Shown here piece by piece: positions 24,333 to 33,701 of a stretch of DNA of 64,000 nucleotides. The DNA is from Kiritimatiellaeota bacterium B1221 (GTDB taxonomy: Bacteria; Verrucomicrobiota; Kiritimatiellia; SS1-B-03-39; UBA6053). Below the pieces are notes generated by a model. It made no database searches. It was not told where the DNA came from and saw nothing but the letters and a program-made list of their open reading frames with translations. Made by a program: the position numbers and the translations under genes. How positions within the stretch are numbered: position 1 is the stretch's first letter; each line of letters begins with the position of its first letter. The DNA lies in the NCBI GenBank assembly GCA_029269125.1, contig JARHXX010000017.1:1-64000 (forward strand), in the 5' to 3' direction.

Positions 24333-27300
24333 TTACTGAATTGAAGCGTTTACTGTAATGGGAACGGAGAAGCCGTTTTCCAGTTTAACCAGGATGGTGG
24401 CTTCAAGTTTGTCCCCGGCACTTAAACCCGCGGTGAGTAGCGTGAGCGTGAGGGTTTGAGAGCTGTTGGATGTCAGGGTTCCGGTTGCGGGGGTCACCGA
24501 CAACCAGTTTACCGTGTTGTTCATGCGTATTTCATAATCGAGGGTGCCGAGTGCAGCGGTGCTGAGTACCACATCAACCGGGGTCGTGGATCCTCCGGCA
24601 GTTCCCGTTAATTCCACAAAATATTTATCTGCGGAGATCGCGATGGGGCGAATGGGGAAGAGGGAGCTGTCGGTATACTCAATCGCGCCTTGGTCGGGAG
24701 CCTCTCCCAAATACTGGTCGGCGAAGTTTAACAGGCCCAGGCCATCGTCGATACCGGAGGATCCGCTTGCCAAACGGAAATCACCCACTGCGGCATTTAC
24801 GAAAGTGGGTGCATCATTCAGGATGCCGTTGGTCTCCTGTCCTGCTGCGTACAGTACACTGGCAGTGCTTTTATTCTTTGTGGACAGGTTATCATAGTCA
24901 AAGCTGTTCCACGGGTCCTGAACGATATCTCGTATGGTCTTATTGTAATCAGAGTGTGAATTAATGGTGTGGACAATGTTGTTGCGTGTTTGTCCGAGGA
25001 ACATGGAGCGTAGATTGCCTTCGCCGAATCCCACGCCGGTAAAGCCATTTCCTTTCCCGTGGAGGGTGTTGTGAAACAGAAAACTCTTTCCTTTGGAGTA
25101 TTTGGGTTCTCCTCCCAGTTTCACCATGGAAAAAGTGCTGCCCCGGTCATCGCCATGGTTATACAGCAGGTTGCGGTAAACATAGGAAGGTCCTACAATG
25201 CAGGGGGCCAAACTTAGTCCGGCGAAGCAGCTTTCAATGCGATTCCCGAAAAACCGGGTATTCATTTGGCCGCCATCCATTTCCGTACCGTCATCATTCG
25301 CAAAAGCCAGCATGTTGCCGTAGATGTCACTGTCGCGATAAAAAGATCCGCGTTCACTTGAATTGGTTTCGCCTTCAATGACATCATTCCAACGAATTTC
25401 ATCACTGCCAATCAGGTCATTGTAACGCACCACAAAATTTCCTTTCATAATCTTGGTATAGGTGCCGGTAATATTTTCAACGTAGATCGCGCAAGGTCCC
25501 ATAGGATGGTTGTTTCCCTCCCAGTTGTTTGCGCTGGTGCGCGGATCATGCATGTAGCAGCGTTCGACCGTAACCGATGCGCTTTCGTAGAGGTGCACGC
25601 CCGCATCTTTGTTGATGGCTTTTTGTTTTCCTTTATTCATATCGGACTGGGTTTCGTAGGAAAAGGTGCCGTCGAAGTAGTTGGCTTCCCGGGCCCAGCC
25701 GGACATTTCGCAATCGACGAGTCGAATGTGTTCAGACATTTGGACCTGCACTGCATGGCGGCGTCCCCCTTGAATGTCCAGACCTTCAAAAATGAGGTAG
25801 CTGCTGTTGAGGATTTTCAATGCGACATCATTACCATAGGTGCCGTCCACATCATCAGTACCCGTCCCCACAATTTTAATCCAGCCGTCCGGGGCCCCAT
25901 GCAGGTTTTCGATCAGCAGTTGCCCTCCGTTATAAAGACTGGCGACGGTTAGGGTTTGGGCGATGGTGGGCTGATCCTGCCAGGTTGAAATTTGTGCGCC
26001 GGCTTCATCGAGTGTGACCCCATTTGCTTCCAGCACCACTTGTACTTCATAGAGGGTGTCTTCCCACAGTCCTACGATACTGCTGCGATATTCCCCGCGA
26101 ACCTCATCGAACTCAGGTGTATAGGCTTCATACCACTGGGTGGTTCCGGCTTCCCGATAAAACACATGCGGGACTTCGTCGGTCATCTGTGATTCCCGGT
26201 TTACATATACGCTGATCGACTCATAAGTTGAAACCAGGCGGACGGGTAAATTGCCCGCCTCCAAAAGTTGAACATTGTCGAGGTATAATTTCGCACCCGA
26301 GTTAAATTTAGGAAATGAGATGCCTATTTTCACAAAGGCGGTGCCAGCCGGTGCGAGGTAGTAGGGGCTGGAGAATTCGCGATAGGGGGCGGTGCCTTCT
26401 ATATCAATCACCGTGGGAGCGCCGCCAAGTTTGGTGACGCCATCAGCTGCGTAAAAGGCTATTGAGATGGTGGGGCTTACGGAGACATTGTCTATTGCGG
26501 CCTGAAGGGAGAGCATATAGTAGGTGTTTTCCGTGGCGGGGATGAGGTCATGGCTGTAGGATTTATAAAAACTTGCGCCGTTAATTTTTAGGGCCTGCTG
26601 TCCTTCGGCGACTACGGTTGTTTCTAAACTCACCCCGCCGTTCCAATCCGAAACGCCGCTTTCCAGTCCCGGATCAGGGGTAAGATTTGTCAGGGCCTGA
26701 TCAATGAAGTTGGGTGATGCGAGGGTGGGGATGTCTTCTGTTTCATAAATCCGTATGTCCGAAAATGTAATATCCACATTTTCATCCTGATCGTCATCTC
26801 CAATAAAGGTTAAATAGGACATGGTGCCGGTGAATACGGTCCCAATCGGGATGGAGAGGGTTACGGGGCCGGAATGGGGGATGTATTGAGGGTCAATGGG
26901 AGGAAAGGAAGCGTGAGACTGGCTGCCGGCAAGTTTAATATTTGTGGCTGAAGTGGCGTAATCATCATCGGAATCCATTCCGATGCAGGTGAGTTCTCCC
27001 ACGTTGGAAGCGTCCAATGTCACATCTAAAACGGTTTGAGGGGTTACGGTGTACGCATAGGCGTATTTACGCCAGAAATTTCCGCTGAGATGGATGGCGG
27101 TATTTCCGGCGTCCAGACTCATGCTGCCGGATGTGGTCTGGCTGGAGTAATCCGAAAAACCCGCGGGATCGAAAACCAGCGAGTTGGATGCGGGGGTGTC
27201 CGCATCTGTGGTGATGATCAGGTTGTCCAGATAGGTTGTCCCGGTTCCGGGGTAACTTCCGGCAAAATAGAACCGGGCGTAGGTCGCTCCTGCAGGAGGG

Positions 27301-28136
27301 TAGATGCTGTCTGCATAGTACAGGGTGTAAGGGTTGGTTCCGGTTAAGGAGCTTAAGTGAAAGCTGGAAATTTGGGTGTCGGTGGCATCGTAATAGCGAA
27401 TCTGAAATAAGCCGCTGGTGGTGACCGCGTCGGATGCCGCCATAAAGGAGAGGGCGTATTCTTTCGCAGGATCGCAATCAAACTCATACCAGGACTGCTT
27501 CCAATATGTGCCGATGGTCATCGCCGAGGCGTTGACGCCCTCATAAGCGTTGCTGCTTAAACTTGTATGTCCCTTATACCAGCCAGTGTAATTATTTTCA
27601 AATCCGCCATTGGTGTTTACGGTGACCGCCTTGTGGGAAAAAAGGTCACAAAAAAGGTCATCGTAATAAACCACGCCATAGGTGGAACTGCTTTGTGCGA
27701 CGTACAATTGAAACTTGGCATAATCGGTTCCCGCCGGCACCATGAGTGATTTTTCGTGAAGGGTCCAGTCTTGTGTTCCTGATACCCCGGGAACAGAAGC
27801 CATGGAGATGAATTGATCCCCTGCATCATAAAAACTCACGCGAATGCCGCCTGAAGCCGTAAGGATGTCTTCGCATTTTATATAACCGCCGAATGCCATA
27901 ATTTGACCCGGTTCACAGTCAACGGTCTGTGAAACCATTCGCCAATAAAAAGTTTGGTTGATTCTGCCGGAGTGGAGTCCGGTGTAAAACTGGGTACTCT
28001 CTAAAGAAATTCCCGACCAATTGGACGTGCCGGATTCGAAGCCCGGGTTTTGCAAAACATCAATTGCGGAAACCGCTAAAGTCAAAAGTGACATGCAGCA
28101 GGTGATAAGTAGACGATGGAGAAATGTTAGGTTCAT
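24333..28136 (-). CDS. Large secreted CBM/FN3/beta-helix protein
   Basis: A 1267-residue exported protein. A signal peptide (about 1-24) is followed by several carbohydrate-binding-like jelly rolls of the CBM4/9/16 sort, each opening NPGFESG or similar (NGGFENN, DPGLESG) and ending with YLDNLII-type strands. A fibronectin-III-like segment follows near residue 690-780, then a right-handed parallel beta-helix (about 800-1120) of the type seen in polysaccharide lyases and disaggregatases. The C-terminal 100 residues form a BACON/Ig-like domain (VNWLSVTPATGTLTSN). Likely a secreted polysaccharide lyase or binding protein. Start chosen for signal peptide and AGGA 9 bases upstream; catalytic residues could not be fixed. 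Confidence 0.82.
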   Translation of the reverse strand: MNLTFLHRLLITCCMSLLTLAVSAIDVLQNPGFESGTSNWSGISLESTQFYTGLHSGRINQTFYWRMVSQTVDCEPGQIMAFGGYIKCEDILTASGGIRVSFYDAGDQFISMASVPGVSGTQDWTLHEKSLMVPAGTDYAKFQLYVAQSSSTYGVVYYDDLFCDLFSHKAVTVNTNGGFENNYTGWYKGHTSLSSNAYEGVNASAMTIGTYWKQSWYEFDCDPAKEYALSFMAASDAVTTSGLFQIRYYDATDTQISSFHLSSLTGTNPYTLYYADSIYPPAGATYARFYFAGSYPGTGTTYLDNLIITTDADTPASNSLVFDPAGFSDYSSQTTSGSMSLDAGNTAIHLSGNFWRKYAYAYTVTPQTVLDVTLDASNVGELTCIGMDSDDDYATSATNIKLAGSQSHASFPPIDPQYIPHSGPVTLSIPIGTVFTGTMSYLTFIGDDDQDENVDITFSDIRIYETEDIPTLASPNFIDQALTNLTPDPGLESGVSDWNGGVSLETTVVAEGQQALKINGASFYKSYSHDLIPATENTYYMLSLQAAIDNVSVSPTISIAFYAADGVTKLGGAPTVIDIEGTAPYREFSSPYYLAPAGTAFVKIGISFPKFNSGAKLYLDNVQLLEAGNLPVRLVSTYESISVYVNRESQMTDEVPHVFYREAGTTQWYEAYTPEFDEVRGEYRSSIVGLWEDTLYEVQVVLEANGVTLDEAGAQISTWQDQPTIAQTLTVASLYNGGQLLIENLHGAPDGWIKIVGTGTDDVDGTYGNDVALKILNSSYLIFEGLDIQGGRRHAVQVQMSEHIRLVDCEMSGWAREANYFDGTFSYETQSDMNKGKQKAINKDAGVHLYESASVTVERCYMHDPRTSANNWEGNNHPMGPCAIYVENITGTYTKIMKGNFVVRYNDLIGSDEIRWNDVIEGETNSSERGSFYRDSDIYGNMLAFANDDGTEMDGGQMNTRFFGNRIESCFAGLSLAPCIVGPSYVYRNLLYNHGDDRGSTFSMVKLGGEPKYSKGKSFLFHNTLHGKGNGFTGVGFGEGNLRSMFLGQTRNNIVHTINSHSDYNKTIRDIVQDPWNSFDYDNLSTKNKSTASVLYAAGQETNGILNDAPTFVNAAVGDFRLASGSSGIDDGLGLLNFADQYLGEAPDQGAIEYTDSSLFPIRPIAISADKYFVELTGTAGGSTTPVDVVLSTAALGTLDYEIRMNNTVNWLSVTPATGTLTSNSSQTLTLTLLTAGLSAGDKLEATILVKLENGFSVPITVNASIQ

Positions 28137-28643
28137 AATCAATCCTGAGTAAATGATTTTTACGCCAAAGCGGGGAGGGCTCGAGCGCACTGTTCATGAG
28201 AGTTATCCAAGGTGGAATGAATTACCTAAAAGCGATTTTCTGACAAAGTCAATAAATATAATTTTTGAGTGGGTTGTAGTCTTTAACGATAAATTAAGCT
28301 TAAATAATTATTATATTGATTATAAAAGGGGCTAAAGGGATTTTTTCATGACTATGTCATGAAAACATTTTATTAATTTTTATGAAGATTTCTCTCTGAT
28401 TCAGAGAGTGTATTCAGAGGGGGGGGGGCTGCGAAAATGCCCTTGGGGCTCTCGGTTCGGGTTGAGAGGATTGGCTGAAAACGCACTGTATTTTAAGCGC
28501 GGGAGGTGTGCGTGATTCCCGGGTGGGAAGAGGGGCGGACTGGCGCCTGCGCCGCATCTGTACAGGATCCGGAAAATTCTGTGACTGGGTGTGAAAATTT
28601 TACCGGTCGTGTTCTAAAGGGGCGTTCCTTCGCCGGTAATTAA
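28137..28643. other. Intergenic region, 507 bases
   Basis: Separates the large secreted protein start from a nitroreductase 3' end. It contains an AT-rich block (about 28240-28380), a run of ten to eleven G at about 28418-28428, and no supported gene. The promoter of the large minus-strand gene should lie in the AT-rich part. Confidence 0.5.
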
Positions 28644-28671
28644 CAAAAAAGGCCGTCAGTTTCCTGACGAC
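28644..28671 (-). terminator. Terminator of the nitroreductase gene
   Basis: On the minus strand the stem CGTCAG / CTGACG with a GAAA loop is followed by GCC and a run of six T. It lies about 25 bases past the stop. Confidence 0.75.
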
Positions 28672-28695
28672 CAGGCTTTGGGTAAGGGTGAAAGT

Positions 28696-29298
28696 TTAAA
28701 AACGGTCGATAATGATCTGTTCCTGCTGGCTGATAGCACCGGATCGGGGGTTGGGCTCTTTGATTTTTTTGCCTACTGCGACAAACATGCTGATCACATG
28801 ATCTTCAGGGAGGTTGATGAGTTTGGCGACGGCGTCAAAATCAAATCCGTCCATGGGGCAGCTGTCATAGCCGAGTCCGCGGGCGGCCAGCATGAGATTT
28901 TGGGCGGCCAGACCGCAGGAGCGCATGGTTTCATCCCGCTGGGTTTGCTCATGATCGCGGTAGTAGCCATCAATCGCGGGGACCATGAAGTCCTGAACGG
29001 GTTGAGGGGCGAGTTGCCAGTAGCGGGCAGGATCTTTTTGCCATGCGTTTTTGTCGGCACACATCACAATTAAAACGGAGGCGTCGGTCACTTGGGCCTG
29101 ATCCCAGGCGGCGGCGCGGATTTGTTTGCGAAGTTCGGGATCTTTGATCACCACAAAGCGGGGGTGTTGAATATTAAAGGCGGTGGGGGCCAAACGTCCG
29201 GCCTGAATTAATTTTTGGAAATCCGCTTCCGGCATTTCGTGGGTGGGGTCAAAGGCTTTGACGGAACGTCGGGATTCGATGGCTTCAAGTACGTGCAT
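28696..29298 (-). CDS. Nitroreductase family protein
   Basis: A 200-residue FMN-dependent oxidoreductase. IESRRSVKAFD and GRLAPTAFNIQHPRFVVI are the FMN-binding blocks; GLAAQNLMLAARGLGYDSCPM and the ending ...II.RF match the nitroreductase dimer. Such enzymes reduce nitroaromatics or quinones with NAD(P)H; the natural substrate is unknown. It is a single gene with its own terminator. Confidence 0.85.
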   Translation of the reverse strand: MHVLEAIESRRSVKAFDPTHEMPEADFQKLIQAGRLAPTAFNIQHPRFVVIKDPELRKQIRAAAWDQAQVTDASVLIVMCADKNAWQKDPARYWQLAPQPVQDFMVPAIDGYYRDHEQTQRDETMRSCGLAAQNLMLAARGLGYDSCPMDGFDFDAVAKLINLPEDHVISMFVAVGKKIKEPNPRSGAISQQEQIIIDRF

Positions 29299-29398
29299 AG
29301 ATTTTTCCTTAGAAAGGGGTTGAGTGTATTTATCGGAGAGGATGGGTTTCTCTTACAAAAAAGAGGGGGTAAAATGGTGGCTGGGTGTGGTTGGGAGC

Positions 29399-30361
29399 TT
29401 ACAAGGCTCTGGTTTTGAAGCCTTGTTCGGAAAAATAACGGGCGACTTCCCGGGTGTATCCGTGGTCGGCCCAGATTTCTTCGGGGGCACAATCTTTGAC
29501 CGTTTGCAGGAGTTCGGGCCAGTCGACATGATCTGAAACGGGGAACCCGCAGTCAAAGGAGCCCCGAATCCTGTTGTTTTTGAACAGGGTCCAGCCGGAG
29601 GCAAAGGCGCTGCGGACGGGTCCCAATTTTGCGCGGATCGCCGGTTTATAGGCTGCGGGGGAAATGACCAGCAGGGCTTTGCCTTGTTCGCGCTTAAACG
29701 CGTCGAACTTTAAGGTGTGGGTGAAGGGAAGTTGAATGCCCGCTTCGCGGTAGAAGGGTAAAAAGGGGAGGATGGCGCCGTGGACGTAGATGGGTCCCGT
29801 CCCGGGATGGAGCATGGCGAGCAGGCGTTGGGCTTTGCCGAGGCTGTAGCCGAGGAGTACGGAATTGATGCCGTCGGCCTGGTTTTGTTTCCACCATTCG
29901 TCCATTTCTTTGGCGGTATCTGCTGGTTCGGGCCAACGGTAGATGGGGAGGCCGAAGGTGGTTTCGGTGACCAGTAAATGGCAGGGAACGGGTTCAAAAG
30001 GTTCACAGGTGGGATCGATGCCGCGTTTATAATCGCCGGTGACCACTGCGACTTTTCCATTTACTTCGATGCGGACCTGGGCGGAGCCCAACAAGTGTCC
30101 GGCGGGATGGAGGGAGATCCTGGCCTCCCCGATTTGTAAGGGTTCTGCAAAGGGGAGGGTTTGCATTTTGGCTTTGGGGCCAATGCGTTCGCGGACAATT
30201 TTAGATCCGGAGAGGGAGGTGAGGACGGCTTTGTGTCCGCGGCGGGCGTGATCGGCGTGGCCGTGGGTGATGATGGCGCGGTCGACGCGGTGGTGGGGAT
30301 CGATATAGACGTCGGCTGCGGGACAATAGAGTCCGGCCGGGGTGGTTTCCAGGAGGTTCAT
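29399..30361 (-). CDS. Ligase-associated DNA exonuclease-like MBL protein
   Basis: A 320-residue metallo-beta-lactamase/beta-CASP-fold protein of the family named after its neighbourhood with ATP-dependent DNA ligases (SNM1/Artemis-like). Metal motif THGHADHARRG, then HPAGHLLGSAQV and VVTGDYK. No ATP-dependent ligase gene is in this window. The start is the ATG at 30361; an earlier TTG exists at 30379, in a CAAATCTCAAGC-type dispersed word. It follows the SufU-like gene by 14 bases. Confidence 0.85.
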   Translation of the reverse strand: MNLLETTPAGLYCPAADVYIDPHHRVDRAIITHGHADHARRGHKAVLTSLSGSKIVRERIGPKAKMQTLPFAEPLQIGEARISLHPAGHLLGSAQVRIEVNGKVAVVTGDYKRGIDPTCEPFEPVPCHLLVTETTFGLPIYRWPEPADTAKEMDEWWKQNQADGINSVLLGYSLGKAQRLLAMLHPGTGPIYVHGAILPFLPFYREAGIQLPFTHTLKFDAFKREQGKALLVISPAAYKPAIRAKLGPVRSAFASGWTLFKNNRIRGSFDCGFPVSDHVDWPELLQTVKDCAPEEIWADHGYTREVARYFSEQGFKTRAL

Positions 30362-30375
30362 GTTGATTTCAGATT

Positions 30376-30807
30376 TCAAGCTTGAGATTTGGGCCCTTCA
30401 TTTTTTTCCAGGGCATCCTGTAATGCGAGCCAGGCGAGGCGCACGCAGGTCATGCGCATGGGGCGGGCCCGAACGGCGCCGAGTGCGGGGAGGGTGGATG
30501 TGCCCCAGTCATGTTGCCAGTCTTTGTCCCCGTCAAAAAAACTGCAGGCTGCCTGAATGCGTTCTTTTGCGGTCTGGAGGCTGAGGCCGTTGAGTTCCCG
30601 GCAGAGGGCGGCGCAGGAGGCGACACCAACTGCGCAGCTCTGGGCATAAAACGCCAAATGTTCAATTTTCCCATTTCCCAAGGTTCCGTAGAGTGCCACT
30701 TCATCTCCGCAGGCGGGATTCCGACGTTCGGAAAGGGCATGGGGCAGTGCTTCCGACTTTCGGAAACGGGTGTCGCGGGAGAGTTGGAGAAGGGTTTCTT
30801 CGTACAT
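30376..30807 (-). CDS. SufU/NifU-like Fe-S cluster assembly protein
   Basis: A 143-residue scaffold-type protein of the IscU/SufU fold. The three conserved cysteines are seen in NPACGDEV, SCAVGVASCAAL and RMTCVRLAWLAL. Members supply or transfer sulfur for Fe-S clusters, usually next to SufS/SufBCD, which are absent here. It precedes the exonuclease-like gene on the same strand by a few bases; a functional link is unclear. Confidence 0.82.
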   Translation of the reverse strand: MYEETLLQLSRDTRFRKSEALPHALSERRNPACGDEVALYGTLGNGKIEHLAFYAQSCAVGVASCAALCRELNGLSLQTAKERIQAACSFFDGDKDWQHDWGTSTLPALGAVRARPMRMTCVRLAWLALQDALEKNEGPKSQA

Positions 30808-30837
30808 GGGGGATTAGCATAACGAAGACTTGTGGGT

Positions 30838-30900
30838 GGGGCGAACGGAAAATTGATTTTCGGGGATATTCCGTTCGCCCCGCAGGCGGGACTCCGGGAG
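30838..30900. repeat. Inverted repeat plus ACTCCG-tailed hairpin
   Basis: A perfect 13-bp inverted repeat GGGGCGAACGGAA (30838-30850) / TTCCGTTCGCCCC (30869-30881) is directly followed by CCCGCAGGCGGG and ACTCCGGGAG (30879-30900). It follows the 3' end of clpS and could terminate it. Confidence 0.7.
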
Positions 30901-30938
30901 AAGAGGGGGATAGGGGATCGGGCAGGCGTGAAATTATA

Positions 30939-31214
30939 CTATTCCGATCTGCGCAGGGTGGCCTGGAGGCCGTAGGAGTGGAGCTGTTGCAGATGGAGTT
31001 CAGCTTGTTCCCTTTCTTCGGTGGCGACCAGGGATTTGCCCTGGTTATGCACTTCCAGCATGAGTTTGGTGGCCAGGGAGCGGTTGTAACTGAACACTTT
31101 TTCAAGCACATAGACCACATAGGACATGAGATTGACGGGGTCGTCCCAGACGACAATGTTCCAGGGGATATCGAGATCAACGCGGGTTTGAATTTCGGTT
31201 TCGGTTTTTCCCAT
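30939..31214 (-). CDS. clpS: ATP-dependent Clp protease adaptor ClpS
   Basis: A 91-residue adaptor that delivers N-degron substrates to ClpAP. WNIVVWDDPVNLMSYVVYVL carries the conserved N-end-binding Asp and the following VYVLEKVF helix. Length and fold are typical. The start overlaps the YjbQ stop by one base, so the two are cotranscribed. The Clp protease subunits are not in the window. Confidence 0.88.
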   Translation of the reverse strand: MGKTETEIQTRVDLDIPWNIVVWDDPVNLMSYVVYVLEKVFSYNRSLATKLMLEVHNQGKSLVATEEREQAELHLQQLHSYGLQATLRRSE

Positions 31215-31645
31215 TAGTATGCCTCCTCTCCCCAGGCTGTGAGCAAAAGATGTCTGGATCCGCCGTGATTGCGGTGTTCACAGAGGTAGATTCCCTGCCA
31301 GGTGCCTAAAGCGGGGCGTCCATTTGAGATGGGAAGTTGCAGGGAGGGGCCCAATAAACTGGCTTTTATGTGGGCGGGCATATCGTCCGGCCCCTCGAGG
31401 GTGTGGAGGTAGTAAGGCTCATTTTCACGCACGCTGGCATTAAAATGTGATTCAAAATCTTTGAGGACCTCGGGGCTGGCATTTTCGTTGAGGGTCAGCG
31501 ATGCGGAGGTATGCTGCATAAAGATTTGTAACATACCGGTTTGTATTTCACTGAGTTCCGGAATTTCCTGAAGCACTTCCCGGGTGATCAGATGAAAGCC
31601 CCGTGGGTGTGACCGTAGACTGATTTGTTTTTGAATCCATTTCAT
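31214..31645 (-). CDS. YjbQ/UPF0047 family protein
   Basis: A 143-residue member of the secondary thiamine-phosphate-synthase-like family. MQHTSASLTLNENASPEVLKD, ALLGPSLQLPISNGRPALG(TWQGIYLCEHRNHGG) are the conserved blocks with metal-binding His residues. The physiological role is uncertain in the family; thiamine-phosphate synthase activity has been described for some. It heads a unit with clpS. Confidence 0.85.
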   Translation of the reverse strand: MKWIQKQISLRSHPRGFHLITREVLQEIPELSEIQTGMLQIFMQHTSASLTLNENASPEVLKDFESHFNASVRENEPYYLHTLEGPDDMPAHIKASLLGPSLQLPISNGRPALGTWQGIYLCEHRNHGGSRHLLLTAWGEEAY

Positions 31646-31732
31646 AAAACCTCCCTACATCAACCGGAACACAGTTCAACTCCCTTTCAATTCCGGCTTC
31701 ACAGTGCCCTGATCCTAAGCTATGAGGTATAG

Positions 31733-32728
31733 ATGCAAAAATACGCACTTTTCCTCATACTGCTTCTTTCCAGTCTTACCCGGCTCCCTGCCCAGCACCG
31801 GGCCCAGCCGGTGGATGGTTTTGCAGCGGAGGTGGACGGGAAGATTATCACGGTGGGGGATGTGATTGAACGGGTTCGCCCGGCGCTTGCGCAGTTGTCC
31901 CGGGAGTACAAAGGTGCGGCTTTGGCGGAAAAACAAAGTGAATTGTTTGATGATGGACTGGAAAAGTTGGTTGAACAAAATCTGATGATCGCCCAATTTA
32001 ATAAAATGGAGGCGCAGCTACCCGCCAGCGCGGTGCGGGAACGTAAAGACAGCATTATGCGGGAACGCTTTGATAACAGCGAAGATACCCTGATGCGGGC
32101 CTTGCGAAAAGTGGGCAAAACGACGCAGGAGTGGGAAGATGAGTTGCGGGAGCAGATGATCAGCCAATCCATGGTCCAGCAGTTTGTCCGGGCCAAAATC
32201 CACGTGTCTCCCCGGGAAATCCGGGAAGCATATGAAGAAAAAAAAGCTGAATTGCAGCAGGACACGGAATTGAAGCTTCGCTCGATCTCATTTCGTCCCG
32301 CACCCAAAGGAGGGGAGCAGGAACGCTTGGCGAAAATCCAGAACACCATGCGGGCTTTGGCTGAGGGGCGGGATTTTGCCGAGACCGCGATTGAATTTTC
32401 GGAAGGACCCAAAGCGGAGCAGGGTGGAGATGAAGGGTGGATTAATATCGACCGGTTGCCGGAGGAGTTGAAGCGGGCGCTTGAAGATACCGAGCCGGGT
32501 GAAATAACGCGATTGATCGAAACCCCGGTGCAGACTTATATTTTTAAAGTGGAAGATCGGCGTGGAGGCGAAACGCAAACCTTGGCGGAAGCCCAACCGT
32601 TGCTGCAGCGGGAAATTGAGGAAGAGAAATATAAAGAAATTTATGAGGTCTGGATGCAGGGATTGTATGATCAGTTTCAAGTGCGGATGTTCAACCCGGA
32701 TATTTCCGCGGTGACCGGAGATCTCTAG
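31733..32728 (+). CDS. SurA-like periplasmic peptidyl-prolyl isomerase
   Basis: A 331-residue exported chaperone. Signal peptide at about 1-21, SurA-N-like helical domain (AEVDGKIITVGDVIERV start, about 28-150), then one parvulin (PPIC) domain (about 165-275: KLRSISFRPAP, FAETAIEFSEGPKAEQGGDEGW). Two bases separate it from pdxA, and rsmA follows, giving the surA-pdxA-rsmA order known from E. coli, which supports the SurA assignment. It probably helps outer-membrane-protein folding. Confidence 0.87.
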   Translation: MQKYALFLILLLSSLTRLPAQHRAQPVDGFAAEVDGKIITVGDVIERVRPALAQLSREYKGAALAEKQSELFDDGLEKLVEQNLMIAQFNKMEAQLPASAVRERKDSIMRERFDNSEDTLMRALRKVGKTTQEWEDELREQMISQSMVQQFVRAKIHVSPREIREAYEEKKAELQQDTELKLRSISFRPAPKGGEQERLAKIQNTMRALAEGRDFAETAIEFSEGPKAEQGGDEGWINIDRLPEELKRALEDTEPGEITRLIETPVQTYIFKVEDRRGGETQTLAEAQPLLQREIEEEKYKEIYEVWMQGLYDQFQVRMFNPDISAVTGDL

Positions 32729-32729
32729 G

Positions 32730-33701
32730 ATGAAAAAACGGGTGGGTATTTCCATTGGCGACCCCAACGGGATCGGGCTGGAAGTGGGGCTGAAGGCGGT
32801 TTCGGAGGTCGGAAATCTGAAGTCGGAAGCTGGTTGCGATGCCGTTTTCATTGGCGATCCGGATTTGATTGCGGGTAGGGCGAAGCAGCTGGGGGTGCCG
32901 GTTCCGGAGATTTTGGAAAGTTCGGTTCGGTTTCCGCAAGCGGTCTATGGCGAATGTTCGGCTGAAGCGGGGATTGCATCTTCCACCTGGGTGGAGGAGG
33001 GGATTCAGGGATGCTTAAAAGGGGAGCTGGATGCTTTGGTAACCGCCCCGATCAATAAACAGGCTTGGGATTTTGCGGGGGTGGGGTTTCCGGGTCATAC
33101 CGAATTGCTGGCCGCGCGTTGCGGTACGGATCGTTTCGGCATGCTGTTGGCGGGGAAAGGCCTGCGGGTGATTCTGGCGACCCGGCATGTGCCGATTTCA
33201 AAAGTGCCTGAAGTTTTGAATGAAAGGGAGATTCGTTTGGCGGTTTCTTTGCTTTGTGAGGGCTTGCCTCTATTTGGGGTGGATGCACCCCGCATTGGCA
33301 TTTGCGGATTGAATCCGCACGCGGGGGACGGGGGAAGTATTGGAAAAGAAGAAGTGAATTGGATTACCCCGCTGATCGAACAAATGAAAGCTGAAGGGTT
33401 GCCGGTGATGGGGCCCCGTCCTGCGGATACGGTGTTTCACGAAGCGGTTCATGGGGCCTACGATGCGGTGGTGGCGTTGTATCACGATCAGGGATTGGGG
33501 CCGCTCAAACTTTGGGCATTTGATGAAGGGGTCAATATCACTTTAGGTCTTCCGATCATTCGTACTTCGCCGGATCACGGCACTGCCTTTGGCATAGCAA
33601 GGCAGGGCATTGCCCGTCCGGACAGTATGATCGAAGCACTGAAAGCCGCCATGCAACTTTGTACCCGGGAGAATCCATGGAAGACATCTTTCCCTGCCTG
33701 A
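32730..33701 (+). CDS. pdxA: 4-Hydroxythreonine-4-phosphate dehydrogenase
   Basis: A 323-residue enzyme of pyridoxal-phosphate synthesis that oxidises 4-phosphohydroxythreonine. ISIGDPNGIGLEVGLKA is the N-terminal signature, VTAPINKQAW the active Lys region, FPGHTELLA and GLNPHAGDGGSIG hold metal His residues, and YHDQGLGPLK the third His. At residues 26-34 the loop (EVGNLKSEAG) is longer than usual and its DNA, GGAAATCTGAAGTCGGAAG, resembles the dispersed AAATCTGAAATC repeat, so a repeat may have inserted in frame. Confidence 0.92.
   Translation: MKKRVGISIGDPNGIGLEVGLKAVSEVGNLKSEAGCDAVFIGDPDLIAGRAKQLGVPVPEILESSVRFPQAVYGECSAEAGIASSTWVEEGIQGCLKGELDALVTAPINKQAWDFAGVGFPGHTELLAARCGTDRFGMLLAGKGLRVILATRHVPISKVPEVLNEREIRLAVSLLCEGLPLFGVDAPRIGICGLNPHAGDGGSIGKEEVNWITPLIEQMKAEGLPVMGPRPADTVFHEAVHGAYDAVVALYHDQGLGPLKLWAFDEGVNITLGLPIIRTSPDHGTAFGIARQGIARPDSMIEALKAAMQLCTRENPWKTSFPA

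Noticed and set aside
28417-28428. Run of ten to eleven G as a phase-variation switch
   Set aside because: It is about 280 bases from the nearest start codon and not in a recognised promoter spacer, so no switch is supported.
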